Shown piece after piece: positions 37,901 through 50,046 of a stretch of 64,000 nucleotides of DNA. Numbering within the stretch: the first letter of the stretch is position 1; each line of letters begins with the position of its first letter. A program made the position numbers and the translations under genes. The notes under the pieces are model-generated. The model saw only the letters and a program-made list of their open reading frames with translations. It had not been told where the DNA came from and ran no database searches. Origin of the DNA: Argopecten irradians (lineage: Eukaryota; Mollusca; Bivalvia; Pectinida; Pectinidae); the NCBI RefSeq assembly GCF_041381155.1, contig NC_091134.1, forward strand, positions 15,130,008-15,194,007. The letters run 5' to 3'.

Positions 37901-40900
37901 GTGTTAATGTCATCTGACTGCTATACACGGTGAAATGGTGGCTCATATTGTTACCAATACTGCTTAGGGATTAAGGAACTAGCTGCTAAATACATAAACC
38001 ATCATGATCATCAGCACTATGTAAATTTCTTTTGTTTGTTAGAAATAGCCATATAATCAGTTTACCTATATATATTCATGAACACAAATAAATGACTTAA
38101 TCTTCATATCATCAAAATCATAGACATTTTTTACTTCTACTCATCTCTTAACTTTGTCATAATGACATTTATTAGTCAATCGTGATCAGCATGAAGAATG
38201 ATTTAAGTTCAAATTTTGACTAAGTAGTAGGAGTTTAGCGAGTAAACTTGACATGGTGTATAAATTTATCCCCAGTTTATGAAGTTTGTGAAGAGGATAG
38301 GCGATGGAGAAATAACAATTAAAGATAACGAGGTTGTAGAGAAATCGTCCGTGGACCGGGCTGATGATTGGGCTCAGGAATTTGTAACCCATCAGGTACT
38401 ACCTAGCCTAGATACACACCTCTCCTCCCCTACGCCAAGGCTTTTTGTCTCTCTCCTATTGTGCTAGTTCAGCTTCTTTCTCTTTCATGCACATCACTCA
38501 TCACTTGTATGTCTGAGAGTGGAATAAAATCTGAAATCTGAATTAATTATTCAAAATAAGCTGTTGTTGTCAACTGACCAATCTTTTTATAATTCATAAG
38601 AGTTTGTTTAAGTCTGTTTGAAAAATACATTAAGTTGATAGTTGCATGCTCTTAATATATCAAGATATGAACTATTGTCTTTTTTTCTGCTGTGTTAAAA
38701 GGTCAGTGGAACATACAAATTGATATAAAGTAGTTATTTGATTGTTTCAAATTCAGATGAAACTTAAGCTAGCTTCACATGCATTTCCAATTCATCAAAT
38801 AAAGTGTAATCTAGCTCAGTGACACGTTCCTATTTAATTACCTTTCCATCAATGAATGATTCTTATTTCATCAAAAGCAATAAATCTCTGTTATGAAGAT
38901 CAGACACACAATTTTGTTTATATGAAGATTTAATTTTTTTGCTTGCTACATATAGAGCTATACTGCATAATTTCTTCTTTGTTGTGAATATTTTGTTTTA
39001 ATTTGTGTTGTTGCCGTTGTCTCTTTTCGGTTATTGTTATAAATTGTTGTGTAATGTGTTATAATAATTTGTTTTATTGTTACCTCTATTCATAATTACT
39101 ATACTATGGCATTGTCTTAAAACACGCAATGCTGCTTTATATGTAAATTCACCTGTCACTTCTACTTATAAACTAACTAAGACAAAGTGAAGTCCATGAT
39201 GGTATAACTGACACCCAAAACGTGACCATTATGACATCACTAATGTTGACACGGTAACATCAAAATGGCTGTTCCCTCTTGTGGATTAAATCGTCATTGA
39301 TAACAGTTTTCCTTGTCTAACTTAAACAATGTTAATGTAGAGATCCCCGTAATGGGTTAATAACGTAAATATAAACTAGCGCCCATTATGAAGATTGTCT
39401 GCAAAGCTCTGGCATCTATATAGACCATAGATTTTGTAGGAAGACAGTTTAATGCTTAAATGTTATTTCAGAATAAGATCAATTTGAAACAAGGAATATT
39501 GACATTGTCAGTGTTTTTGTCCATTGTTAATAATTTGTCCTTTGTTACAGTCATTTTCTATTGGACAATTTGAGCACAATGACTTGTCATTGAGTTAAAA
39601 ATGTCTGTGAATAGATTTTGACAAACTAAATCAAATATCCATGAGACCTTAATTCAATTTGATAATTGAACTATATGATATCTACTCATAATTTCAAAGA
39701 TTAGCATTGAGAGCATTTTCTGAAATATTTCAGGTGACAGTTGAGTCTACTGTGGACTAAAAATATGAATTTTTGAGTTCCAAATCACCCTCACTCCTGT
39801 CCATTCCTGCTTAATACAGCATTGCAATTTTGACTCCTTGATAAGTGGTCATTTATTTATCTGTAACTGGTATGATTAAATAATATATTATTATATTCAA
39901 AAACAAATTATGCTAACTTCTTTTTTACCTACAGAATTGAATTAGTTATAATCTAACCCATAGCTCTACTAATGCTATTGTGCTTTGAGCAAATTCTTTT
40001 TACTAATACAGTTACAGTTAGTAGTTACAGTATTTCTAATGTGAAGCATTTGTTGTACGTACTGACACCTGCATGTTTCTCCTTCAGACTGCTGGTAAGT
40101 CTGTGGTGGACCAGTGGGAGGAAGAATTTGCTGAGTTAACAGGAAGTAGAAACACTGCAGATGAGGACTTCTGGGAGAAATTACAACAGCATTGGGAGGA
40201 TGTAGATAAGTAAGTATCTCAGAAACGTTTGGTTCGACCTTGGTTTATATGGTAGCCAGTAAGCTTGATTTCATCTTGATTTAAATATGTGTAACATATG
40301 TATGTGTAACAGCAAGATATTCTCTCTCGGTTGTCTTCAATTTCATGTAATATATTGTATACCTGGTATTCTTGCTGGTTTTTTCCAGAGTTTGTCTGTA
40401 CCTTTACCTGTATTTATGTTTTCAGAACTAGAGAAGATGGCCATCCTTGGCTGACAGAGTTTGAACAGTCAGAGCCTTATAAGGTAACATTTTAGATTTT
40501 TTTTTTAAAGTTTTAAGAGGGATGAGAGGTCATCTAAATAATGAGGATTTATAGAATCCCTATCTAGAGGGTGCAAAACAAAATCACAACTTGAGGGGTA
40601 ATTCATGTGTGTCAATTGCCCTGAAGAAAAAAATATGAGACAATAGCCTTAAAAAAAGAATTTTCATCGAGACATGGGCATTTCAACAGTACAAGTATTA
40701 TGAGGTTAGTTATAAACTTTAAAACAATACCCTCTTTCAGGTTAACATGTTTGAGAATTAATGAAAGATTTTTGTTTTATTTTTTCCCCAAATTAAAATT
40801 ATTAGTACCTAATTATCTTTCAGGCATATGAGTTTGAACAAGAAAATCCTCTGTTGGATCACCCTGATCCGTTCCAGGCCGGCAAGGAGAAACTTAGTGA

Positions 40901-43900
40901 AGGAGATATTCCAAATGCTGTCCTTTTGTTTGAGGCTGCTGTACAGAAAAACGACCAGCACATGGAGGTTAGAAATCTCGAGCATAACACTGGTTTATTG
41001 CCTTATACAACGTAGTGATTAACAAATGAGCTTGTGATTGCCAAGTTAAGGAAAGAAAATTGATTATTTTTCATGTGATTTTTTTGCCCTTTTCCAATTT
41101 GCATTCATTAGTCCATGACTTCTGACGGATGCCAATTATCTTAAAATTGATGAGGGTTATATAATTACTGTATGTTAGAAGGGATAGGGATACTTCTCTG
41201 CTTATGATGACTGCACATGTCATATGTAACAGAAATTAGTCAATTTGATAATGCTGTCCACAGTTATTATAATGCAACTCCAGAATTTATATTTTTAAGA
41301 TACATTATACAGGTATATTTACTAAATACTGATGTACAATTCTTGACAGATTGTAATGTATAGGTATACTTACTTTGATTGACAGGCCTGGCAGTTCCTG
41401 GGCACATCACAAGCAGAAAATGAACAGGAACCTGCTGCCATAGCTGCACTAAAACGGTACTAACAAAGTTTTAAAATGTATTCAGAATTATATAAGTTTT
41501 GATTTTGCTTGCCTACTCAATAAATTGTACACTATGTTTATATCAACTGATTGAGAAGAAAAAATATTTACACAAGATTTAAAAATGTTTTGTGGAATAA
41601 TATAAATACACTGTATAAATGTATTAAAAAAATACAATAAACTTCTTTTGAGCACAATCATAACTCAGAAGGCTTATCAACACTGAGAAGAAATCCTGAG
41701 AAACTTTAGAGTATGATGCATTATACACTTGATTGTACATTCAAATGAAAGATATTTGTCAAGAAATAGAAAATTCTCTTATTACAGAATATTGATATTA
41801 CCCATCATTTTGGTGTAAGAAAGTTCATGGTAAACACATTTTACTGTAGCATGGAATTATTATTTACATGTAACTTCTATCCTATGGTGTAGATGTCTGG
41901 ATCTGAGTCCTGGAAACTTGACAGCCCTCATGGCCCTAGGCGTGAGCTACACCAACGAGTCTCTGGCTTCACATGCATGTCATGCCCTGAAGTCCTGGCT
42001 AAAACACAACCCTAAATATTCAGCATTGATCCCAGGAGAGCTGGGGAACGAACCCAAAGTCTCCTCCTACGTGTCCAGGTAATTCATTAGAGTGGGTTAT
42101 TCTGGTCCGATAAATAAGCTCATTACTTTAAGTGAAAGCCAACCATGGTCTAGATTTGGAAAGATTTTGGATTGTGTGGTTGAGTACACTTTATGTATGT
42201 CTTCCAAATGTTTGTAGTTGGCACGTTTTGTTTTTGTAGCTTGATAACTGCACCTACTTTGTTTGTTTTATATCATTAGCAAAAAACGTTTTCGGGGTAT
42301 ATTAAATTGGGCTCTGTCCGTCTAAGATGCTATTCTGGACTACAACTTAAAAGGCTATTCAACTAAGCTCCATGGAACTTTCTGTATATATCACACTAGT
42401 GCCCTAGCTGTATCTTTTGCTATTGGTTCAATAATTTCTCAGTTATAATGGAAACATTTCCAAATCTAATCTAGCACAACACCAGTCTCTATTTAGATAT
42501 TAGACAACCATGAAACATGCATAGGTTCTACATCAAAATAATACTGTGGGATCCAGGGGTGTTGCTATGCTCTACGGCACCTTGCTAAAAAAAAAAATTC
42601 GATATTGTTTTATTTCATCAGGTAAAAGACATAATTTATTACTACTATGATCAGTGGTGCAGCTGTTGTTATCAGTCAAATATTATTCTTTCTGAAAACT
42701 TCAATGCATGATATAGGGTATATTCAACCCATAAATATGTCACTGAAGTTAAACTTTTTAATCTTCATCTGTCAAATAAAGTGTTACTAGTCGATTTATG
42801 CATATTGCACATTTTCACTTCCACTTGTACTAAAAGATGAAAGAAAATCAACCCCACACCTTATTTCTGAAAAGCTTTTGATTTTGTTACTTTGGGCAGA
42901 CAAACAGCCATACTTAATCCTAAAAGATATGCTATGTTCAGGTGAGCGGCCATTACTACTCCTGCACTGAAAGCTTTCATAATCAGAAAGAAAATTTGTT
43001 TAATGGTAGAGGGTTTTAATGTTTTGTTTATCTCTTCACTCATATTACAGTAAACCTTTGGTTAGTTCGAACAAAATCAAATGAATATTGATGGACCAGT
43101 TGGAATTATCCGAAATTAAGCTTCAGGAAAAAAATTTGAGTTCGAACTATCCGAGATGAAATCAGTAAGAATCAGTTTTGAGTACCGATGTACCTAGCAT
43201 AAGCAATGTAGGACAGAAAATCTATAGGAAACGTATATAGATTACTGATTTACCTCAAAGATAATATTCAATCTATTTCTCGTAAACATGAGCATTTAAT
43301 TTGTGAATTTATAATTAATATTTGAGCAAATGCCGCATGCATATATGCATGTGGACAAGACCCCAAAACAGCACCGTGCACGATCGCGGCCTGAGATAGA
43401 AACTTTATTCAAAAAACAGAAAATCTACTAAAAGATCTTTTTTTATATTTTGTAACAAACGTTAATTAGTCTAATTATTTATTTTTTTAGTTAAAGAAAG
43501 TCCAGGTGAATTTATGAAACTGCTATTGAAGATATTTGTTTACATTCCGTTCGTAATATTAGGTCACAATCGCACTGTGACTGTCAGATTATCCAAAACC
43601 CGATTGCACATATTGTCTGCTTCTAAAATAAGACACGTTACTAGTTTTAAGCTGATGAAAAGCTACGTATGATATCTATTGTTTAATTTGCCAACAAGTG
43701 GATTGTTTGGGCTGGAGCTAAATATGTAATCACACCCACTTGCTGTAACCCAGCGGCTGGCTTTTGATGCTCGCTGTGACACCTCGCAACTGGCCTGTCC
43801 AAGCAAGTGTGAGGCATGTGTTTACAGGTTATTTAAATCCTTGACCGGCTAACTAAAGATAGACTGAATGCATATTTTAATGAGGACTTAAACTGATATC

Positions 43901-46765
43901 TGTGTCTAGATTGGACTTTTAGCAAACATTGGTGATTTCTTCCATGTGTTTCCATCAAGTACAGCGAGTTCAAATTTACATTGTCAGGTCCTAAGAATTT
44001 AGTAAGATTAAATATTTCATCTTGCTGTTTTGTGTACGATATATCGGCATTGATTTATTTTATAACTTAAAATGTTCATGTTAATTTCAATTATCTGTCG
44101 TATGGTCATTGTAATGTTCATTTATACAATCTTTATTCGAAACATTTTTGTTGCAATATGCAAAATATATCATCATTTTTAGTGACCCCATTTGCCGACA
44201 AAATCTTACCTTTTCGTTCATATTTTGACGTGTTCGAATTATCCGAAATAGGATTGATTATAAAAAGTCAGTGTTCAAATACCACTAGCTAAAAAATTTC
44301 AATTTTTCTGGAAAAAATTGCGTGTTCGAACTATCCAGCGATTCGCATTAACCAGAGGTTTACCGTAATTAGTAATATTTCAGTGTCAGGCAATTAATTT
44401 TCCATATTGCTGGTACATTTCCTTTTGCAAATCTGTTTCTGCTTGGCTCTTTAATGAGAATGACAATGATAACATTTGGTGTACAATAAAAGCCATTTCA
44501 CGCGTTAGTTACAATACAGTTACAATAACAAAATCTTTGTATAAAACAGTAGAAAATTTTAAAAAGGTGGTATTAGCTACATATCAGCCTCCGATGTTTT
44601 CTCTAACATATTAAAGCTATCTCACTACCCTTTCCCTGCACTCGTGATATCATCACTAGTACTTGTGCCAATGAACAGCATATCCAGTCAAACTTCGTTA
44701 TCATTAATCAATAGAATATTTTCCTTGACGAGTTATCGTTGATAGAACATGAAAGTTGTTGCTCTTTTCTTTGAATTTTACGTTGTGAATTACATGTAAT
44801 GATCATTTCAACACAGACTACTAGTGTTGACAATTGCGGTGAACCTTATAAATGGGGATAATGCTCCACATCATCAGTAAATGTAGTAGGGATAATTGTT
44901 GATCTACATACCATTGTGTTTTCTATAACTACAGTTCAGAGCATGAAGAAGTCAAAGATTTATATATACAGGCAGCAAGAATGTTTCCCAAGGATATTGA
45001 TGCCGATGTTCAGGTATGTTAACATATGGCATTTAAAGAAAACAGTAAAAATAACCCTCAATTTGGGCTGTTTTACTGCTATTCAGTGATAATCAAAATA
45101 TTTTGCATGACGATACCTTAATGTTTGAGTTTTAGCGGCATATATTGTATGCTATTCAGAACATCCAACTTTTTCTGGGCTCATGGTCAGCGACATATTG
45201 TATGCTATTCAGAACATCCAACTTTTTCTGGGCTCATGGTATTTTAGAGGTCAAAGGGTGAAAATGTTTTATTGTTTAAGTCCAAAATAATTGATATTAG
45301 AGTGGAAAGGATATGCATGTATTTGCATGTAGATCACAGGTTTGTAACTTTCAGCTCAGAAAACAGTGGTGTTCTACAGTAAGTGTACAGTGTGAGAGTG
45401 TGTTTCTTTGAAAAATTAAATGACTTATCGTCAGTGACAGGCAAGTCTTTCTGAGAAAAAAACCTTATCTATAATACATGTATTTCTTTGGCATGGGACA
45501 GAAATCCAATATATGTTGATATAGGTAGCCGCGTGGATTAAGATCTCAGATTTAGTCTGTTATTATCCCACCTTTTAACTACAGAGTGGTAAAGGTCGCT
45601 ATTAAAATTCAGTGGCTATTTTACCACATGGCTCGAGGTGCTATTTACATTAGATTTCATTTCTAATATGTCTTCCATTACAGAGTGGTCTGGGGGTGCT
45701 GTTTAACCTCAGTGGAGAGTATGATAAGGCTGTCGACTGTTTCTCTGCTGCTCTGCAAGTCAAACCAAAGGTAATTTTTATAGATCACTGGAGAATTCAA
45801 CTGCACAAGTGCCGTCTGCAAAACAAGGAGATATACATGTTTCATTATGTTGATGGTAGTGCTATGTAATAACTTGGTTTCTTTTGGCTAATCAAACTTA
45901 AACTTCATTCAGACAGTCAAACTTTTTGCTAAAAAACATGGCTTAAATTCAATTAGCAGAAAATATTTATACCTTCTCAGAGCTAAGACAATTTCAATCA
46001 TATACTTAAGGTTTCAAAAAAAATTATTTGATTTTTCGCTGAATCATATTTATTAGGTTAACAAAACTAAGGCTTACTGCAGCCACAATAAAACTATATT
46101 TTTGCTGTAGGATGCGTTGCTATGGAACAAGTTGGGAGCGACCCTAGCCAATGGTAACCGGAGTGAGGAAGCAGTGGAAGCCTATCATCATGCCTTACAG
46201 ATTGCACCAGGCTATATACGGTCCCGATACAATCTGGGTATCGCCTGTATCAACCTAGGGGCTCATAAGTAAGCACAACAATGTTTTATATACGGTCACG
46301 ATACAACCGGGGCATCGCCTCATCAATCTCAGAGCTCATGAGTTGGCAAAACAATATTTATTTTAAAAACCTTACATTTTCACTTATCAAAAATTGTATT
46401 ATATTTAAAGGAAAGTCATGAAGTTAAGTGTGTAAAGTTAAGAGTCCAAAGGAAAATTTATATTTTAAGTTTAAGATTACTCATATATTGTTTTTTAAAC
46501 TACTTCCTGATTCTGATTATTCTGTCACCTATTTTAATGTGGCATGTAATCTTAATTTTTCAGAGAGGCAGTTGAACATTTCCTAACAGCTTTGAATATG
46601 CAGAGTCAAAGTCATGGACTAAAAGATCCTCAATTTGTGATGTCAAAAAACATTTGGAGTACTTTACGAATGGCTGTTTCGTTGATGGGTCGTCCCGATC
46701 TTTACGAAATCTGTGATAAAAATGACTTAGAACGATTGAAACAAGAATTTGGCATGGGATCATGA
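31963..46765 (+). CDS. PEX5: PEX5, peroxisomal PTS1 import receptor (16 coding exons)
   Basis: Exons: 31963-32058, 34231-34266, 34637-34672, 34977-35100, 36622-36796, 37254-37401, 38276-38395, 40088-40209, 40426-40483, 40824-40967, 41386-41456, 41893-42078, 44935-45013, 45684-45770, 46111-46268 and 46564-46765. All use GT-AG and join in frame, giving 1,842 nt and 613 residues, close to vertebrate PEX5. The N-terminus [13 protein letters not shown] keeps the conserved Cys11 used for recycling by monoubiquitination. Seven WxxxF/Y motifs (WASEF, WADDF, WAEDY, WVEDF, WAQEF, WEEEF, WLTEF) would bind PEX14 and PEX13. The [21 protein letters not shown] segment matches the PEX7-binding region of long PEX5, so PTS2 import is likely served too. 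The C-terminal half is the TPR domain, with TNES, LANGN and IRSRYNLG contributing Asn and Arg for PTS1 binding. It acts as a cytosol-to-peroxisome shuttle. No frameshift was found. Confidence 0.96.
32930..33295 (+). repeat. G-rich dispersed repeat with T-run, PEX5 intron 1
   Basis: The block contains GGGTTAGGTGG, TTAGGGTAGGTAGGGGTA and GGGTCGGTCGGGTAAACCC and ends in a T-run near 33,280. Its composition differs sharply from the AT-rich intron. It looks like a retroposed repeat, but no second copy is present in this window to prove it. Confidence 0.3.
33782..34142 (+). mobile_element. Non-autonomous DNA transposon (MITE), family copy B, PEX5 intron 1
   Basis: This is the best-preserved copy. 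The ends are AAGATGCTCCACGGCTGAC and, inverted, AAGATGCTCCAACGCC, so an 11-bp terminal match is followed by a diverged continuation. The interior matches copies A and C. It lies about 90 bp upstream of PEX5 exon 2. The target duplication is unclear; TTAA-like words flank both ends. Confidence 0.68.
35326..35348 (+). repeat. Left copy of 23-bp flanking direct repeat
   Basis: TTTTTTTTAGTTATAAAACT plus TGG. The identical word occurs at 36,574-36,596, on the other side of the repeat element in PEX5 intron 4. The left T-run is longer, 17 T in all. It looks like a target-site duplication, and it also copies a pyrimidine-plus-AG string that resembles a 3' splice site. Confidence 0.8.
35349..36573 (-). 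mobile_element. Pearl-like element in PEX5 intron 4
   Basis: On the left is a hairpin, TTATCCCACCGCCCAAC...GTTGGCGGGGGATAA, then a short CCGTCCGTACG segment and five or six diverged core units (TCCATATAAATGACTTCTTC, CATAATGCAATGGTAGCATC, GGGCTGACCCC). The right end, AGGCCCTCTGGGCCTCTTG, is the reverse of an AACAAGAG terminus. It carries no gene. It lies in the intron 26 bp upstream of exon 5. Confidence 0.62.
36574..36596 (+). repeat. Right copy of 23-bp flanking direct repeat
   Basis: Exact copy of 35,326-35,348, ending 25 bp before PEX5 exon 5. The original polypyrimidine region of exon 5 probably supplied this sequence. Confidence 0.8.
43048..44365. mobile_element. Pogo/Tigger-like non-autonomous element in PEX5 intron 12
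   Basis: The element starts CAGTAAACCTTTGGTTAGTT and ends with an inverted, slightly diverged match (CGGTAAACCTCTGGTTAATG). It is flanked by TA on both sides, the duplication used by Tc1/mariner and pogo elements. Subterminal TTCGAACTATCCGA-type words occur near both ends (43,142, 44,231 and 44,323). The 1.3-kb interior has no long frame, so it is a transposase-less derivative. Confidence 0.7.
45142..45240 (+). repeat. Perfect 53-bp tandem duplication in PEX5 intron 13
   Basis: The block starting ATATTGTATGCTATTCAGAA and ending GGGCTCATGGT occurs twice, offset by exactly 53 bp, with no mismatch over the shared 46 bp. The event is recent. No function is apparent. Confidence 0.9.
46286..46356 (+). 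repeat. Decayed duplicate of the PEX5 exon 15 3' end
   Basis: The first bases of intron 15 repeat the last part of exon 15 and its donor at an offset of 74 bp: exon TATACGGTCCCGATACAATC against intron TATACGGTCACGATACAACC, ending GCTCATAAGTAAGC against GCTCATGAGTTGGC. The duplicate codes for the PTS1-contacting IRSRYN region, but its donor has decayed and the reading frame is broken by a deletion. Confidence 0.85.
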
Positions 46766-48774
46766 TGTAAAACTAGCTCAGTGTCGGATAGCTTATGTAG
46801 TAGTCCCTCTGTTTCAAAGCAACTTAATGCTCAAGAGAGTCTCAAATGCTTGCCCGGAGTACTACGTATGATGCTCAGTGAGTGAAGTAAAATGACAATA
46901 AATCACTGTAGCAGGCTGCAGTTTTATCATATTCCTCATCTTTGCAAAATCTTATTCTAATTACTTCAAATTCTCTGAAAGATTCTGAAGTTTTTAAATC
47001 TTGAAGATAAGGAATGTTGATTTAACATTGGCCATGAGTTTTACCTTAGATATGTCTGATACTGAGCGACTGAGGTTATGTTTTAAGATGTATGGTTTTG
47101 TTAAAGTTTAAATCTTCAGTGTATGGATGCTCGTTTGGAATTATGCAGTAATATCCGTTGTGGTACTTTTTAAAGCAAATGTACTAAAGAACATTAATTC
47201 TAGATATAAAAGAAATCATGTTATTTTAAATATGTTTTGTTTCATTTACAAGAACAATAAGATATTTAAATTTTGTTATAAATTAATTTGTGTTGTGTTT
47301 CTTTTCCACAAATTGAACACAAGGACTGCTCAGTGTGTACAAGGTAAAAGGAAGAAGGGCATCAAGTCCATATATTATGGCATTCAGGAAGTTTATACTA
47401 ATGGTGAAGTTTGGCTCAGTTTTGCATTTTCTTCCACCAGTGTTCCTAACATAGGACAGCATTGTATATTCATTTGGTTGCTGCAAATGAATACTGAATG
47501 TTTTACCTTGAATTTATTTTGTGAACATGAAGCACATTGGACAGAGTACGTATATATCCAAGGGAGTTTTCATCTTTCCCATTATCCAAATATTGTCAAC
47601 CAATTATAACAAATTTAAATGATTACCATTGTTGTATCAGGTGAACTCTCGTTGTGAATAAGCACTTTTATGACTTTGTGATTGAACTTGAATTACAAAA
47701 GTAAATGTGTTTCGTATTTGATTTGGATAATTTTTGTTACACAATAAACACATATATAATTTCATTATTAGAATTTCACAGAAAATTTGATACTAGTTAT
47801 AGAATTAAGGCATTCTGATTGAGGTTATAGGGTAAAATATTTTTCAGTAATATAGCTGTAAATGTAAGCAAATAATGTGACTGTAAGATTTTACTTTACA
47901 TCTCGCCTGTTGCACCAATACTAATATATTTTACAGTTTTAGATATGGAGCAACCATGTTAAACCAAACTTCAACAGTCCAAATGCTGCCATCAGCAGTA
48001 TTAATATCATGAGTATGTAGGCTACAGTAAATGTTCATATGTCAAATCAGATATCTTCGGAAACTTCCTTTTCTTTGCCATTTATCATCATCATTAAACC
48101 CTCACGTTGGTTATACACAAAGTTATAAGCTTTCGCAGCTCTTACTCTAAACTTTATATAGTGCATTTAGATGTATTTCACCATTAAAAAGAATATCCAT
48201 TTTTAGTTTTGGGAGTTACCCACGTCTATCTGGTCCCCATTGTGTAATATGTCACATCCTGCTTTCAAATTAAATTGAAGCAGTGATTTTTTTTTTGATT
48301 TTTTTTTTTTTTTTTTGTACTTTTTTTTTTTTAGAGGGGATGGTTGAGAAGCATGTTTATCTATTAAGTTTATTCTTGTTTACCAGTTTTTTGGTAGAAA
48401 TGTTTTGGATTTGTTTAAATTATTTTAAACAATGATAGTCTAACTATTAAACAGATGATTACCCATCAGGAATAAGATAATGCTTCATTAAATTATTTAT
48501 TGAATCAATCAGAAGGACATATATTTAAATAATAGAAATTAATATTCATTGATAATTTGTATATCTATATTAACCCCAGAAAAGTATTTTAGAATGGGTT
48601 AGTGGTTTCTAATCAGATCAACATAATTTTCTTCATTTTTATATTATGATGTACTACATGCATGTGTATATTTGTGATAGAATGAGAGAATTATTGGTAT
48701 AATTATTCGAACATAACGGCAGATTTTCTACTGGACCCTGTTCACATGTGTTGTTGGTAAGGATCCAAAATAAA
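46766..48774 (+). other. PEX5 3' UTR and downstream flank with polyadenylation signals
   Basis: Sequence after the TGA stop has no recognised gene. AATAAA signals occur at 46,897-46,902, 47,743-47,748 and 48,769-48,774, so short and long 3' UTRs are possible. The 160-codon frame at 47,127-47,609 is AT-biased, with no domain and no splice support, and is taken as UTR. A T-rich tract lies at about 48,289-48,332. Confidence 0.6.
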
Positions 48775-48789
48775 GAATAATTTTACAAA

Positions 48790-50046
48790 ATTGTGAATTA
48801 TATGATCTTGGGAGGGGACCAAAAAGGGGGTTAAAATTGTGTCTTTCCACCTGTTATCTAAATAACAAATATTGTGTTGACCATGGGTCTCATGGGGGAT
48901 GGGGCCTGTTAGGGAAAAACGATTGGAGGATACTAATTGAATCCTATTAAATCTGACAGGGGACCGTTTAAGGGGGTCAGCAATTTCACAACCAAGTCAC
49001 AATATAATGATTTCTTGATTTATACCTGATTTGATCATGTTGTTTTTAGCAAAATTTTTTAAACCAATACCTTCTTCAAAATAGGATTTAATAAATTCTG
49101 GAAATTTTACTTTTCATAAGATGGAAAATTTAAATTGACCCTGGGGGTATCGCGTTTTTGCTTATAGCCATCAAGGAATGAAATTTTTTTCATTTAGTGC
49201 GGGGCAGAGGGGCGGGGCCAAAGAAGGGGCAAATAGGCTCATAACTTTACAAAAATCTTCTTTCTAACCTAATTGAACTTAAGGTGTTTTATGAAAATTG
49301 GACCCTTGGGTCCGATTTGATTTAATCTTTGAGCATTATTTGCTTGGTCAGAACTTATGGGATGGCAAATATGGGGCCAAAAAACGTGTCAAATAGGACT
49401 GAAAACTTGAAACTTAGGGAATTCAGCATTTTAAAGTACTTTACATATGACCCTTGGGTCTAAGGAGGGTCAAGTTTACTTTAGAATATATGGAAAAACA
49501 ACATTTTATGAACATTATTTGCCTATTGTTACTTAGGAAATTATCAAACTGGAGTTAGAATTATTAGCCTGAGATGCATTTTAAACATTCCATTATCCAT
49601 ATTGTTTCAATGGCTGACCCCCAGGGGCCAGAGGGGCGGATGCCAATAAGGGTGGTCAAAGATTTTCAAAAATCTTCTTTTTGAAATCACATATTTGATA
49701 CTATTTTTGGAAGGTTGCCCTTTACCAAAAAAAATTGTGAAATTTCATGGTCCTGGGGATCTCAGTAGATACCTTTCCCTGGGGAGACTATAGGTTTATA
49801 AAGGTTAGGAACATTATATGTGAGATTTTAGGAAATTAAAGTCAAATCTGGGTTAGAATTTATTAGCCTGAGATAGCATTTTTTTCCCATATTGGCCGAC
49901 CCCCAGGGAACCAGTGAGTGCGGGGCCAAAAGGGAAGTCAAAATGGTCAAAATTTATAAAATCACTGGGACCTTTACATGCAGTGTCTTTGTTTCATTCT
50001 TGTATCTAATCAGGTGACCTAAGGCCCATGGGCACTCTTGTCTATA
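48790..50046 (-). mobile_element. Diverged pearl-like element, hairpin end lost
   Basis: Several degenerate core units contain GACCCCCAGGGGCCAGAGGG-type blocks and CATAACTTTACAAAAATCTT. The right end, CAGGTGACCTAAGGCCCATGG followed by GCACTCTTGTC, is the reverse of the (A)ACAAGAG + hairpin + CACCTG terminus seen in the other elements. The opposite hairpin terminus is not recognisable. Confidence 0.5.

Noticed and set aside
44690..44760. Second pogo-type element starting CAGTCAAACTTCGTTATC
   Set aside because: Only one end-like word was seen and no inverted partner or TA pair could be placed.
47127..47609. 160-codon plus-strand frame after PEX5
   Set aside because: AT-driven composition, no domain, no splice support, and it lies in the probable 3' UTR between polyadenylation signals.
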